Position numbers and translations under genes: made by a program
The notes under the pieces: generated by a model
Told to the model about the DNA's origin: nothing
Database searches by the model: none
What the model saw: the letters and a program-made list of their open reading frames with translations, nothing else
In this document: positions 12,135-22,795 of the stretch, one piece after another
Position numbering within the stretch: the stretch's first letter is position 1
Layout: each line of letters starts with the position of its first letter
Assembly (NCBI RefSeq): GCF_000003195.3
Contig: NC_012878.2
Coordinates: forward strand, 19,816,641 to 19,880,640
Reading direction: 5' to 3'
DNA length: 64,000 bases
From: Sorghum bicolor
Taxonomy: Eukaryota > Streptophyta > Magnoliopsida > Poales > Poaceae

Positions 12135-13447
12135 CCACTTGATCCCAGTATTACATCTATGCCCACACCGGGTAGAACAACCAAATCAGCAAGAAACTGA
12201 TGGCCTCCTATTTCCAGAGTTGCCCCCAGAACCACTTGATTGGTGGAAATATCATTTCCCGCAGCACTAATACAGTAACTGCCCTCATCAAGTGTAATTG
12301 CCTTGATGTTATGCTTAGACACAAATTCAGAACTCACAAAGGAATGCGATGCTCTAGAATCAAAAAGCACAAGTGCATCATGTTGATTAACCAGAAACTT
12401 ACCAACCGTGACTACCTCACCAGCAGGGATTGCCTCCACAGTTGTGTAGTGAACACGCCCCTGACGGACGTTCCCCTGATTGCCCTTCTTTGGCGGGTAA
12501 GGACAGTTGCTCTGCCAGTGCCCGGTCTGATTGCAGTTCCAGCACAGACAGTTGGCAGGTGGAGTCTTGGCATAGTTGGGACCCGTGTTGCCCCTAGGAA
12601 GAGCAATAGAGTACCCCTTGCGAAAACCCGTCTTCGCCTGATTTTTCTTCACCGGAGGGCGGTACCGCTGGTTAGGAGTTGGAGCATGGAACGGTGGCTT
12701 AGCTGCCACTGGAGCCTTGGACTGAGATGACCCTGCCCCAGCCTCAAAAGCCCTCTTGCGAGTCTTGGTCGCAGTGTACACGGTGTTATAGTTCTCTTGA
12801 GTGAGAGCATCACTGACAAACTCATTGAAAGTTGCACACTTAGTGCGGCCCATAGTCTTCAGCAACTTGGGGCCCAAACTCCGCTTGAAACTAGCAATCT
12901 TTTTCGCCTCAGTGTTCACAAACTTAGGAGCATACCTAGACAAATGATTGAAAGCATGCAAATACTCCTTCAAAGTCTTGTTGCCCTGAGTTAACTGCAT
13001 GAACTCAGTATGCTTCATCTCCATGACACCAGGAGGAATGAAATGCCCTTTAAAAGCATCACGGAACAGATTCCAATCAATCACAGTGTCGGCTGGAAGA
13101 GCTTCCCGATACTGATTCCACCAGATGTCTGCCGGACCTTGCAGTTGGTGAGCTGCATACTCTGCCTTCAAACCTTCAGTCAACCGAAGCAAGCGGAAGT
13201 TTTGTTCCACCGTGTTCAACCATTCTTCAGCTTGGAGGGGTTCTTCAGCTTCTCTGAAAGGTGGGGGCTTTGTATCCATGAAGTCCTTGAAGCTATTGTA
13301 CTGATTAGGAGCTGGCCCTTCATGTGCATTACGGCCACCCTGATTCGCCATCCGATTGATGGTCTCAGTGAGCATCCTCTGATTTTCCACCATCATTTGC
13401 ATTAACTCAGCAGGATTCGGTGGTGGAGGAGGAGGGGGTGGATTCAT
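12131..13447 (-). pseudogene. Tekay-type gag and protease ORF
   Basis: 438 codons. A Pro tract (residues 3-11) precedes the capsid region, which has EEWLNTVEQNFRLL and FMQLTQGNKTLKEYLHAFNHL typical of retrotransposon gag (PF03732). A CCHC knuckle, CWNCNQTGHWQSNC, lies near residue 310. The C-terminal part is the retropepsin domain. Its active site reads LFDSRASHSF, where the usual Gly after Asp-Ser is Arg (codon 12353-12355, AGA). The frame ends early because one base is lacking in a G run near 12140; the downstream frame continues as pol. The start ATG is the first in frame and follows a 400-bp leader. Confidence 0.93.
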
Positions 13448-13847
13448 GTTTGCACGCTATTCCGCACCTTGGGTGCCATGAGACATCTGTAAAGACACAG
13501 TCAGTGAGCATTGATGATGACAAGATTTGCCGCAGAAGAACTTATTTTTATGCCTGAAAGTATTCGAGAGAATAGCTTTACAGAAAAGGCACAATAATTC
13601 AATTCCACAAAACAACATCACCAATCGAACACATGACAGAGATATCCGCAATATGCACCACAACGGAAAACATTGTCATAACATAACGAACATATTAAGA
13701 CTGCACATCGGGTCCATAAAGTTATTACACCATCACAGTACATGCCATGAGTCAAGGTCAAAGTTCCGAATTACAACATGGTTACAAAAGCACCACGGCT
13801 GACTGGCATACTACAAAAGATCCTCACATAACACTACCCACTACTCC
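13448..13847. other. Spacer between the extra ORF and gag
   Basis: No ORF fits the element here. It serves as the gag leader on the minus strand; nothing else recognised. Confidence 0.5.
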
Positions 13848-14933
13848 CTACACTCCGGGCTCGTCGTCCGAGTCAGCGTCGAAGATCGCCTCTCCATCCT
13901 CGTCGCTAACCGGCTCAAGCTCCTCGTCCTCCACGTCCTCGTGCATAGGTGGTGCAGCCGCTGCTGGTCCATCGGCCTCCATACCATCATCATCGGCCAC
14001 AATCACCTGAGGTCCCACCTCTGGATACACGGGTATAGGGCGAGGAATAGGGTGTAGCAAGTTGTTGAGACGGTGAATCTCCACAAGACCAGCCTCAATC
14101 TGATCCTGCAGATGGTTCTCCCGCTCAAGCGACTGAACTCGGTGCATCTCCCATGCTCGGCACCTGTTCTCCGACACGCGGAGTGCAGTGTCCCTCTCAC
14201 GAGTGATCCGCACCAAGCGCTCCTATAAGGTCTCCCTCTCTCTAGCTAACTGACTCATCTGATCCTGCTTATGATCTCTCTCTCTAATGGCCTTCACCCA
14301 CTGCTGCCTACGCTACTCCGCAATGTCTTCCCAGTCATTGCGGTCCTTCTGAGCTTGCTCCAGGAGTCTAGCTTGCTTGCGAAACTTGCGAGCACGCTTT
14401 TCAGCCTTCCGTTGCATCTCCTGAGCCTGGCGAACAGCCACCATCACCTGTGCATAAGTGTCCTCTCGCTGACTGATCAGCTTGAGCACAGCCATCATAG
14501 CACTCATAGCAGGACTAGAACTCTCAGCCCTCTCTCCCCTGCCTCGAAGCAAAGCACAACCATTAGACTGTTTCCACTCCGCTGCTGCTGGGTCAGTACG
14601 TTGAATGGAGGCCGCTGGTCCTCTCGTCAGCTCATCACCACACCTCTGACAGACATCGAGCAGGATAGTCTGGGCTGCAACCTGAGCTGCCTCCCAGGGA
14701 GTCTGCCCATCTGAGCTACAAGTCCAGCCTGTCCATGCAGGCTTGTCCCCATGTGGAGGGACAACTCCCTGCACAGCAAACCACTGTATCCCTCCTGTGC
14801 TCTCCAACTCCCACCAAGAATACTGAGGTGGCTCAGTATACCCGACAGTCTGTAACACTCTCCAGAGCAGGGTAGGAGTGCCAAACTCGCGCAAGAAAGT
14901 GTCACTGGGACGAGGTGAAGCGGGTGCGTCCAT
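13848..14933 (-). pseudogene. Extra sense-strand ORF upstream of gag (coiled-coil protein, broken)
   Basis: Starting at the ATG of MDAPASPRPSD (14933) one frame runs about 361 codons to 13848, crossing two TAG stops (14313-14315 and about 14225). The N-terminal third is Trp-rich (LLWRVLQTVGYTEPP, WWELE, WTGWTC) and looks like a small globular domain I cannot name. The centre is a long charged helix (QEMQRKAEKRARKFRKQARLL and RERD repeats) with strong coiled-coil character. The C-terminus is very acidic (DEDGEAIFDADSDDE). It is in the same orientation as gag-pol and precedes it by about 400 bp. Extra ORFs are known in several plant Ty3/gypsy lineages; the role of this one is unknown to me. Confidence 0.7.
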
Positions 14934-14984
14934 CTGTGGAAAGGAATAGGAATACCATGGGTAAAAGAGGATTAGTTTAAGCAA

Positions 14985-15735
14985 TATTTATTTAATTAAA
15001 AGGGACGACATTGAAGGGAAAGAGTAGACAGAATGTATGTATGAATACGACATGATGCATGCACGAACCGTACGTCCTCACAAACTTAGAAAATTAATAT
15101 TCTAACGGATATACGGTGGCATACATTCGCCTCTCAATACGATAACTATCGATTTACACGTGCGTTGGTAGAGTACCTGCAGAAAACTTCATTTCAGCCC
15201 AACAGTACCCAATATAACACTCAAGAAAGCAGTAAACTAAGTGCACATTGCTTGGACATGCCCAACATGCACAAACAATGACACCACAGCTACCCGAGAA
15301 ATTAAATGATCCCCAATTAAGTTTCTTTCGTGGTTCCACGGTTTTGACATGTAACCATTCTAGAAAACCACCGCGAACACTCCCCTAGACCGCCGTTTGG
15401 ACGAACATGCTCTCACAGCTCACACTTACCAGAGCGTAGGTGCGACGTTGCATAATTTAAATCTAGCGACATATGTGGCTAATTCACATATGAAGGCTAC
15501 CTCCACCATTAGACCACAGGGTAGCATAGTGCGGTCATCACACATCCATACCTGAGTACTGCCGGAGATGCATAAATAAAACCCCCCAAGTCAGTACTTA
15601 GTAGCCACCTATAGTCCTTATGTGGGCAAGGAGGATTCGACCACTGGCATAACTTAAATATTGATTTACACCATTTTACTTTAAAAACTCTTTTGTTTTT
15701 AAATACACAAACGCTGCATTTATAATGCTGAACTT
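14985..15735. other. 5' untranslated leader of the Tekay-type element
   Basis: About 750 bp between the PBS and the extra ORF. No supported ORF, RNA gene or repeat. Packaging signals would be expected here but cannot be recognised by eye. Confidence 0.6.
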
Positions 15736-15747
15736 GCTCCGATGCCA
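15736..15747 (-). other. Primer-binding site, initiator-Met tRNA type
   Basis: Two bases inside the 5' LTR, the minus strand reads TGGCATCGGAGC. The usual plant initiator-methionine PBS is TGGTATCAGAGC, so two positions differ, both transitions. Its place beside the LTR fixes the direction of the element. Confidence 0.85.
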
Positions 15748-15749
15748 GC

Positions 15750-18700
15750 TGTCACAGAACCGACCAAATTACAAGAGTTCAAGTGTAGAAACGATCGACA
15801 AGCAATCAAGTTTCCAAACTTGAGCCCATATAATCCCGGTAGTCAATTGAAATCGCGAAGGACTTCAAACCAACTTGCAACAAACCAAGATTGTATTAAT
15901 TCAGCACAACACAGCGATTGTTACAAAGTCATACATTGCCGTCAAAGTGGCACCACATCGGAGTATTAAGTTATTACAACACTGGTTTGAAGTAGCGGAA
16001 GCAAAATAGTTACACACACACTTTCCAAATTCAGTTCTTAAGTTCGAGTTACTGCCAGAGTCTATGCCATCCTTCCAAAAGCAACAGGTACGAGTTTGTT
16101 AGAGAACCGTGCCCAACGGTTAGTCCTCATCCCCAGCGGGATGGAGACAGGTCTTGCAGAAGCCGTCATAAAAGATGTCATCTGCAACAGGTGGGAATAA
16201 ACCCTGAGTACGAGAATGTACTCAGCTAGACTTACCCGTCTAGTAAAACATAAAAGACACCAAGGATCATGCAAGGCTAATATATAAAAGTAGAGCTGGT
16301 TGACTCGACATTTTGCCAAAAGCCTTTATTAAGACTAACCCAATGTAAGAGCATCATATATATTTATCATCAGCCTACCACTTAGATTAGCACCTGTGCT
16401 ACAACACATCACTTGATTATTGCAAACAATAATAACCATATCAAATTCATCATATGTTCTTCTTTGCTATCATCATTATCATGAACCAAGTTTATTAGTG
16501 AATGCTACGTTTGCCGCTGCTCTGTCAAGTTCTCACTAACTGGGAGAGACGGCGATTCGAATCGAATTCCTATCCAGCTGGAGGGTTATTCCTAGCACTC
16601 ACCCAAGCATCCCCCGTCGGAGAGCCAACGGGTCACCTTTGGTACGACTCAGGAATCGCGGCTCCGATCAGCGCCGCACTCCGAGGGCTACCACTCTGCC
16701 AGGGAGGTAAGGAATTTTAACTCATCTGCCTTTGGGCTTACGCCAATGGTCCCCCGTACGCCGCACTTCCTCCGGTAGTGCGCACTTTATACTTGCCGGT
16801 CTTCCGGCCTGAGTCATACTACTCGGCTTCGCGGTCGGAACGAGTTATCCGGCCAACTAAGTGTTGGGCATGCGTTCAACATGACAAGAGGACGTACAAC
16901 GATCGGTCCTTAGCTGCCACAGACGGAGTTACTACAAACTTGCAAAACTCCGCCCGGCTTAAGTCAAATTAATCAGGTTCCAGCCACGATAGCACATATA
17001 GACCATCGTGATCCGACACAACCCTATATCGCGCAGGTGACAGGAAATCACCCGACTTCTACCGATTAAGCATGGCTAAGCTGCTACTCGATCCTAACTC
17101 TACAACCAAGGTAGGGTAAAGTATCTGGACAAGGATGGAGTAAAATGCAGCAAAGGTTTCATCACAACTCCTATACTTAATGCACCAATAGATATAACAT
17201 ATTAAAGAAACTTTCAAAAGTAAAGGGAGGCTTAGAATGCTACGGGGCTTGCCTTTCACGAACGAAGCTGGCTCGTGATTTGGGCACTCAACTTCTTCTC
17301 CTTCGGGCTCCTCGAGTCCGACTTGCTGGACCTCCACTTCCGGGTTGCCCTCCTGACCTTCGGGATTCGCTTGCAGATCGAAGGAGACTGCCGCGTCCGA
17401 TGCACCTATTGCATGCTCGGTGAATGAGAAGGTGTGCATACAAAAGAATGAATGCTTGACAACATAAGTAACTCACTGGACACTCATTTACGGAGCAAAA
17501 GTTATAACAAGTTCGCCGAAGTTAACAAGTTAACTTAGCCCAAAACGTATCATGATAGCCTATAACAGCAAGCATCAAACAGCAGGATGAGCATAGTAAA
17601 CAGATCATAACTATTACCACAAAGATCCAACAAACATGGGTGAGGACATTCTGGAAAGCTTATAAAATTGTCTACAAATCATCTTTAAACATCACAGCAA
17701 TATTCATACATTAAACCAGTCATTTTAAACAAAGTTCTAGGTTCTGTCCCAGAAAAACAGAGAGCACCTATTTCTGGAACCCAACTTGGAACAGCCATAA
17801 CTTTTAAACTACTGGACACAAAGACTACAAATTTTAACCACAGCTAGTTCAATAAGTTTACAACAACTTTGATTTAGACAAGTTGCCCAGAAAACCAAAT
17901 TATCATTAAGCAAAAGTTAAATTGCTCCCTTGCTGTCCAGAACAGCCTTTAACCCCATAATTAATTATTGGATGACAAAACCAAGGCACAAACCAGGCCA
18001 ACCACATGGCTTATGAACACAAGCCTATCACAAGGTTACTAGAACATCAGATGACCACCCCCAAACATTTACTTAACATGGCATTTATTAATTAATTCTA
18101 GAAAGGAGCATAATTACAAAATGCTCAGTCAAAGAGCTCAGAAAAATCTACAAAAATTACAGGAACACAAGTATAACACCAAAGCATCACCATAAAAATT
18201 TCATAGCCAAAGCACATACCAAATTAAAGATATACCTTTAACATGTAACTAGGTGCTTATTTCATAAATTGGAAAACATGATTTATATGGTGCCAAACAA
18301 CAGATTTCAAATTATTTACATATGAGGAATACCATAAACCTGTTTACTACCAAAGTAGAGCACCAGCATAAGCACCAATTATTTTATATAATTTAATCAA
18401 GGAAACAAGCCAAATTTCAATCATAAATTACATTTCAAAGCTGCAGTACTCCAAAAATCATGAAATATTTATCAAAGCACTCTAGTATTACACAGAGACT
18501 ACCATACAATTTTTAGAGCAAACTAAGCAGTATAACAAGAGATATGAATTTACCCAAGAATAACAAGATTAAATCCTTACTAAGTATTTTCCCAGAAAAC
18601 ATGGTTCCTTTCATATTTTTATTAAAAACTAGCCACCTCAATGAATACCACAAAATTGGTTTCACAATTTTTGGATCACAGAAACAGGAGATATGATTTT

Positions 18701-20336
18701 TACAAGAAAGCCAAAAATCTAGATTTTGAATAAAAGAAGAGGAGGGAAGTGAGGTGACAATGACAGTGGACCCCGGCTGTCAGGTTCTTCTCCCTCACGG
18801 CCGAGGCGACTCTCGCCGGCGATTTCTCCGCGACGGCGAGGTCTCCGGCCAAACCAAGGGCACCAACGTGATCCCCAGACTCTAGCGACTCGATTGACCC
18901 CCTTTTCCCCACGGCGGAGCAACCGGAAGGAGCTCGCCGTCGACAATGGCGGCTCGGCGGAGGTGCTCGGCGTTACGCCGGAGTCCTCAGGCCGGTAGAG
19001 CGTGACCTAAGACCTTCTACAGCACCAGCGAACTACGGCGAAGCTTCCTAGGTGCGCGGCTTGGCTTGAAACCTCGTGGAACACGCTGGCCACGAGAGCA
19101 CCCATCTCCGGCGGAAACACGGCGGCGCTGCGCATCGTGTCCGGCGACAGAGAGTTTGGTACAGCGTCCACCAAGTGGCGCAAACGCAAGCTAGGAACCT
19201 AAGCAACCTCTGGGACCTAACCAGAGACGACGAGAGGCTTCACAGGGCTCGGCATTGAGTTCGCCTGAAAAGATGGTCACGGCGACCCGATTTGGGGGAA
19301 GAAGGAAATGGCGGCTCACCGGTGGGTTTCGCGGCGAGTTAGAGGGTGGGAAGTGAAGAACGGCTCACGGCGGAGCTGTGGGTGGAGTTTGGTGGACTGA
19401 AACGCAGCAAGGAGCGCGCACGAGCTCGCCGGAGTGAGCTCGCGACGGTGAGCTCGCTGCGGGCGCTCTTCTGGCGAGAGAGGCGAGGCAGAGAGGAAGT
19501 GGACGCGTCCACTCCACTCGGGGCGACGCCGTGGACTTCATGCACGCGTTGAGAGCTGACAAGCGGGGCCAGGAACGACGTACGGACGACAAATGTCGCC
19601 GTTGCTCTACCGCCGGTCGGCCACGTCGGTGAGCTCCATTCTGATTCAGACAAAACGATGGCCGACTGATAGAGCTACTTTGACAACGATTTACTCCCAA
19701 ACCAGAGCGAATTAGAACATGATGTAGTTGACAAAGTTGGAGTACTAGCCGAGATCTACAACTTTGTCAACTAGAGCAAAAGCCAGATCGGCCTGGATCG
19801 AGAGGTATGAAGTTTTCAAAATCGATCGAGCAAACTGGTTTTCAAAATTTCCTAAGTGTTGGAAACAGCCCCAATTTTGCCTTGTGGGTCACTTCTGAGC
19901 TATTTCTGTTCATTTTCATGAGATGGCCATAAAACAACTTTTGTTCCTTATAAAATTTGCTACAACTTTGCTCTAGAAAGTTTTGACATGCAAACATTTT
20001 ATGAAACACTTTTTAAAAGCCTAAACAAAAGAGGTTTTTAGGGCCTATTTACATAAGTATGACTTAAGTGATTATTTTGGAGAAGTGATCAACATGAACA
20101 TTGTTCCCAAAGTTAATTTAAGCATAGATAAACTAATTACCAAGGCATAGAGCACAAACACAAGCATGATTCACTCAAACATAAGTATAGGAAGCCTATT
20201 TAAGCAATTTAAAACACATTTTAGCATAGCATGACATGGCTCAAGATAGATGATGATCATGATATGCTTTGAGTAGATGATGATGATGCTCATGCTATGC
20301 ACATGATTAATGCAACCATAACACTGGGGTGTTACA
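15750..20336 (-). repeat. 5' LTR of the Tekay-type element (4587 bp)
   Basis: Second copy of 4482-9080. In the first ~215 bp at the TGTCACAG end I count four differences from the left copy, all transitions. The main indel is about 15 bp near 19843. A GC-rich stretch sits at about 18760-19670. As the 5' LTR of a minus-strand element it should hold the active promoter, but I could not place a TATA box with confidence. Confidence 0.95.
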
Positions 20337-20341
20337 GACGC
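20337..20341. other. Target-site duplication GACGC, right copy
   Basis: Identical to 4477-4481 and directly follows the terminal CA of the Tekay-type element. Confidence 0.93.
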
Positions 20342-21155
20342 AGCCCGCCGCATAACGCGGGCACGGGAACCAGGGCATTTAATGCGTCCGCCGCGTTCTC
20401 ACCTAACCCATCAGTCACGGGAAGCGTGATAGGGAACAAGCACCCGTCCAATCGTTCTTTTTGTAGCCTTGCCCACCAAACGAGCCAGAGCATGGCAGGG
20501 AGCAGCAAGGTGGTCAGAACGTCCCGTCAAGACCCCCTCGAGATGCCCAAAGTCAGCGCTCTACTCAGCAAGGCTTTGTGCGGCGCCTGACCCTCGAGCA
20601 GGCATGTTCCTTCCCAGAGAAGGGTCGGGCGACGAAGGACGGCACCTCAGCCACTCTGACGCGGCTGCAGCCACGACGTACAAGCGTGCAATAGATAAAC
20701 CAAACCAGGACGGCGCATAGGAGCAGGATTCAGGGGCACACGTAATCATCATCAAAGTACCGAGACAAGACGGCTCGAGGCCACGCCGGTACGGAGTCCT
20801 CGAGTAGGTCAGCGCGCCACACCCCTACCGACCCCTACTTTGTCGCCTATGCATGTAACCTAGGTCTCCCCTTGGAACTATAAAAGGGGAAGCTTAGGAG
20901 CGGATACAGAAAACAAGACATACGTAGAAGAGCAACCATACTCCATCTCCACCCATACCACACTTGTATTCACCCCTGTACAAGCACTTAGGTGCAAGAT
21001 AATAGAAACTTCTCCCCCCCCCCCGCTGGACGTAGGGCCTTCTCTTGCCCGAACCAGGATAAATCTTTGTGTCTTTTCTTGCATCACAATCTGGAAAGGG
21101 GAGCACACACTAGTTTTACTCATTGGTGTGACCCCCCGGGGGGAAAACACCGACA
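20342..21155 (+). repeat. 3' LTR of element A, right segment
   Basis: Continuation of the LTR begun at 4254. It aligns with the minus-strand LTR at 41965-43014: shared blocks include GGGCATTTAATG, GAAGCGTGATAGGGAACA, the TATA region and a C-rich run at 21006-21016. It ends ACCGACA at 21155, where Athila-type coding sequence starts. Confidence 0.9.
20879..20885 (+). promoter_or_regulatory. TATA box of the element A LTR
   Basis: TATAAAA followed by GGGG in the middle of the LTR, preceded by GC-rich DNA. The same box lies at the matching place in the opposite-strand family copy (42240-42246). The U3/R border should lie some 30 bp downstream. Confidence 0.7.
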
Positions 21156-22795
21156 CCCTGATTGGTCGTTGCCTTTTGAAATTATGTGTGATGCTAGTGA
21201 TTATGCTGTGGGGGCAGCTTTGGGACAAACTAAAAATAAGAAGCATCATGCAATTGCTTATGCCAGTAAAACTTTCACAGGAGCTCAACTTAATTATGCA
21301 TCCACTGAAAAGAGCTTCTGGCTATTGTCTTTGCCATTGATAAATTTAGGTCTTATTTAGTTGGAACTAAAATAATTGTTTACACTGATCATGCTGCACT
21401 AAAATATCTGCTCACTAAAAAAAGATGCTAAACCTCACCTGATTAGATGGATCTTATTAATTCAAGAATTTGTTTTAGAAATAAAAGATAAAAAGGGAGT
21501 AGAAAATTCTGTTGCTGATCACTTGTCTAGAATGTATTTTAAGAATCCACACGAAACCCCCATTAAAAATTCACTTCGGGATGACATGCTCTACGGAATT
21601 AACAGGTCTGACCTCTGGTATGCAGATATTGTTAATTTTATGGTTTCAGGATATGTACCATGAGGAGCAAACAAGAAGAAGCTTATTCAAGAAAGTCATT
21701 CACATATATGGGATGAGCCATACCACTTCCGAGTATGCTCTGATGGCTTACTCAGGAGGTGTGTGACCACTGAAGAAGGATGGAAGATCATCGACAGATG
21801 TCATTCATCACCATATGGAGGTCATTATGGAGCATTCCGTACACATTCAAAGATCTGGTAGTGTGGATTCTACTGGCCTACAATGTATGAAGACACGAAA
21901 CAATATATTAGAAGATGTGGGCCATGTCAAAGGCACGGAAACATAAACACAAGAGATGCCATGCCACTCACCAATAACCTTCAGATTGAGCTCTTTGATG
22001 TCTGGGGAATACATTACATGGGTCCATTTCCCCTATCAAAGAAGTGTGAGTTCATCTTGGTGGCAGTTGACTGCGTCTCCAAGTGGGTAGGGGCATTACC
22101 TTGCAATCATGCCGACAACATCAGTTCAAAGAGGATGTTTGAAGAAGTCATATTTCCAAGATTTGGAGTCCCCAGAGTAGTGATAAGTGATGGGGGAGCA
22201 CACTTCATCGACAAACGCTTCAAGCAGTATCTATCAAGACATGGAATCCGTCACAACATCGCTACCCCCTACCATCCTTAGACAAGTGGCCAAGCAGAGA
22301 CTTCCAATAAGCAAATCAAGAATATTCTTTAGAAGACAGTCAATGAGATGAGAACAACATGGAAAGACAAGTTACCCAATGCACTCTGGGCATACCGGAC
22401 AGCATACAAGACCCCAATTGGAAAGTCCCCATACCAGTTGGTGTACGGGAAGACTTGGCACCTACCTGTTGAACTAGAGTTCAAAGCACACTGGGCCATA
22501 AGGAGATGGAATACGGACATAGATGTCGCTGGAGATCATAGTAGAATGCAACTATCAGAATTGGAAGAATGGCGAGAGAAAGCATATCACAATTCAAAGA
22601 TCTACAAAGAAAGAGTTAAAAGGTGGCATGACAAAAGGATCAAGAAGAAGGAGTTCGCACTCGGAGATAAGGTATTACTTTTTAATTCCAGGGTAAAACT
22701 TTTCGGATATGGAAAACTCCGAAGTAAATGGGAAGGACCACTCAAGGTAATCAATTCATCATCCCACGGAGCTATCACACTTCAAAATGACCACT
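21156..22795 (+). pseudogene. Athila-type RNase H and integrase (fragment, broken)
   Basis: The sequence starts inside RNase H (DWSLPFEIMCDASDYAVGA) and continues through LSR linker, HHCC finger (HSSPYGGHYG, CGPCQRHG), DDE core and C-terminal domain ([25 protein letters not shown]). The integrase is of the Athila kind (FEEVIFPRFGVPRVVISDGG). Damage: frameshifts near 21310 and 21418, stops near 21661 and 21861, TAG at 22279-22281 and 22330-22332. The first DDE Asp is replaced by His (22012-22014, WGIHYMGP). The left end is cut by element A's LTR; the right end changes abruptly near 22795 to a minus-strand gag-protease fragment. Confidence 0.85.

Larger units (their letters stand above)
4482..20336 (-). 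mobile_element. Complete Tekay-type (chromovirus) Ty3/gypsy retrotransposon
   Basis: This 15.86-kb element has two long LTRs (4482-9080 and 15750-20336), a PBS beside the right LTR, a PPT beside the left LTR, and a GACGC duplication at both ends. Coding order on the minus strand is extra ORF, gag-protease, RT, RNase H, integrase, chromodomain. RT before integrase marks Ty3/gypsy, and a C-terminal chromodomain with long LTRs fits the Tekay/Del clade. Coding damage is light (a few stops and one frameshift in gag-pol, two stops in the extra ORF). LTR ends differ by about 2 percent in the parts I compared by eye, so the insertion is fairly young. Confidence 0.95.
1..21155 (+). mobile_element. Tat-lineage Ty3/gypsy element A, 3' part, split by a nested insertion
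   Basis: The end of the element is a plus-strand LTR starting TGTCGAGGG at 4254 and ending ACCGACA at 21155. It is interrupted by the Tekay-type element at 4482-20336. Removing that insertion gives an LTR of about 1047 bp that matches the 1050-bp LTR at 41965-43014 (opposite strand) across the join, so the two are one family. That second copy carries Tat-type pol, which is how I assign element A, since its own gag-pol lies outside the window. The internal sequence 1-4253 holds a gene on the opposite strand. The element sits inside an Athila-type RNase H reading frame that resumes at 21156. Confidence 0.85.

Noticed and set aside
16062..17439. Short frames in the Tekay LTR (for example 16062-16319 and 17059-17439) that also occur in the left LTR
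   Set aside because: They repeat only because the LTRs repeat. Lengths differ between copies, and no known domain or extra conservation is visible.
21006..21016. A run of C as a possible regulatory element
   Set aside because: The matching site in the other LTR copy has a shorter, mixed run; most likely homopolymer slippage or a sequencing-prone site.
21156..21160. CCCTG as target duplication of element A
   Set aside because: The partner would lie left of the window, so it cannot be checked.
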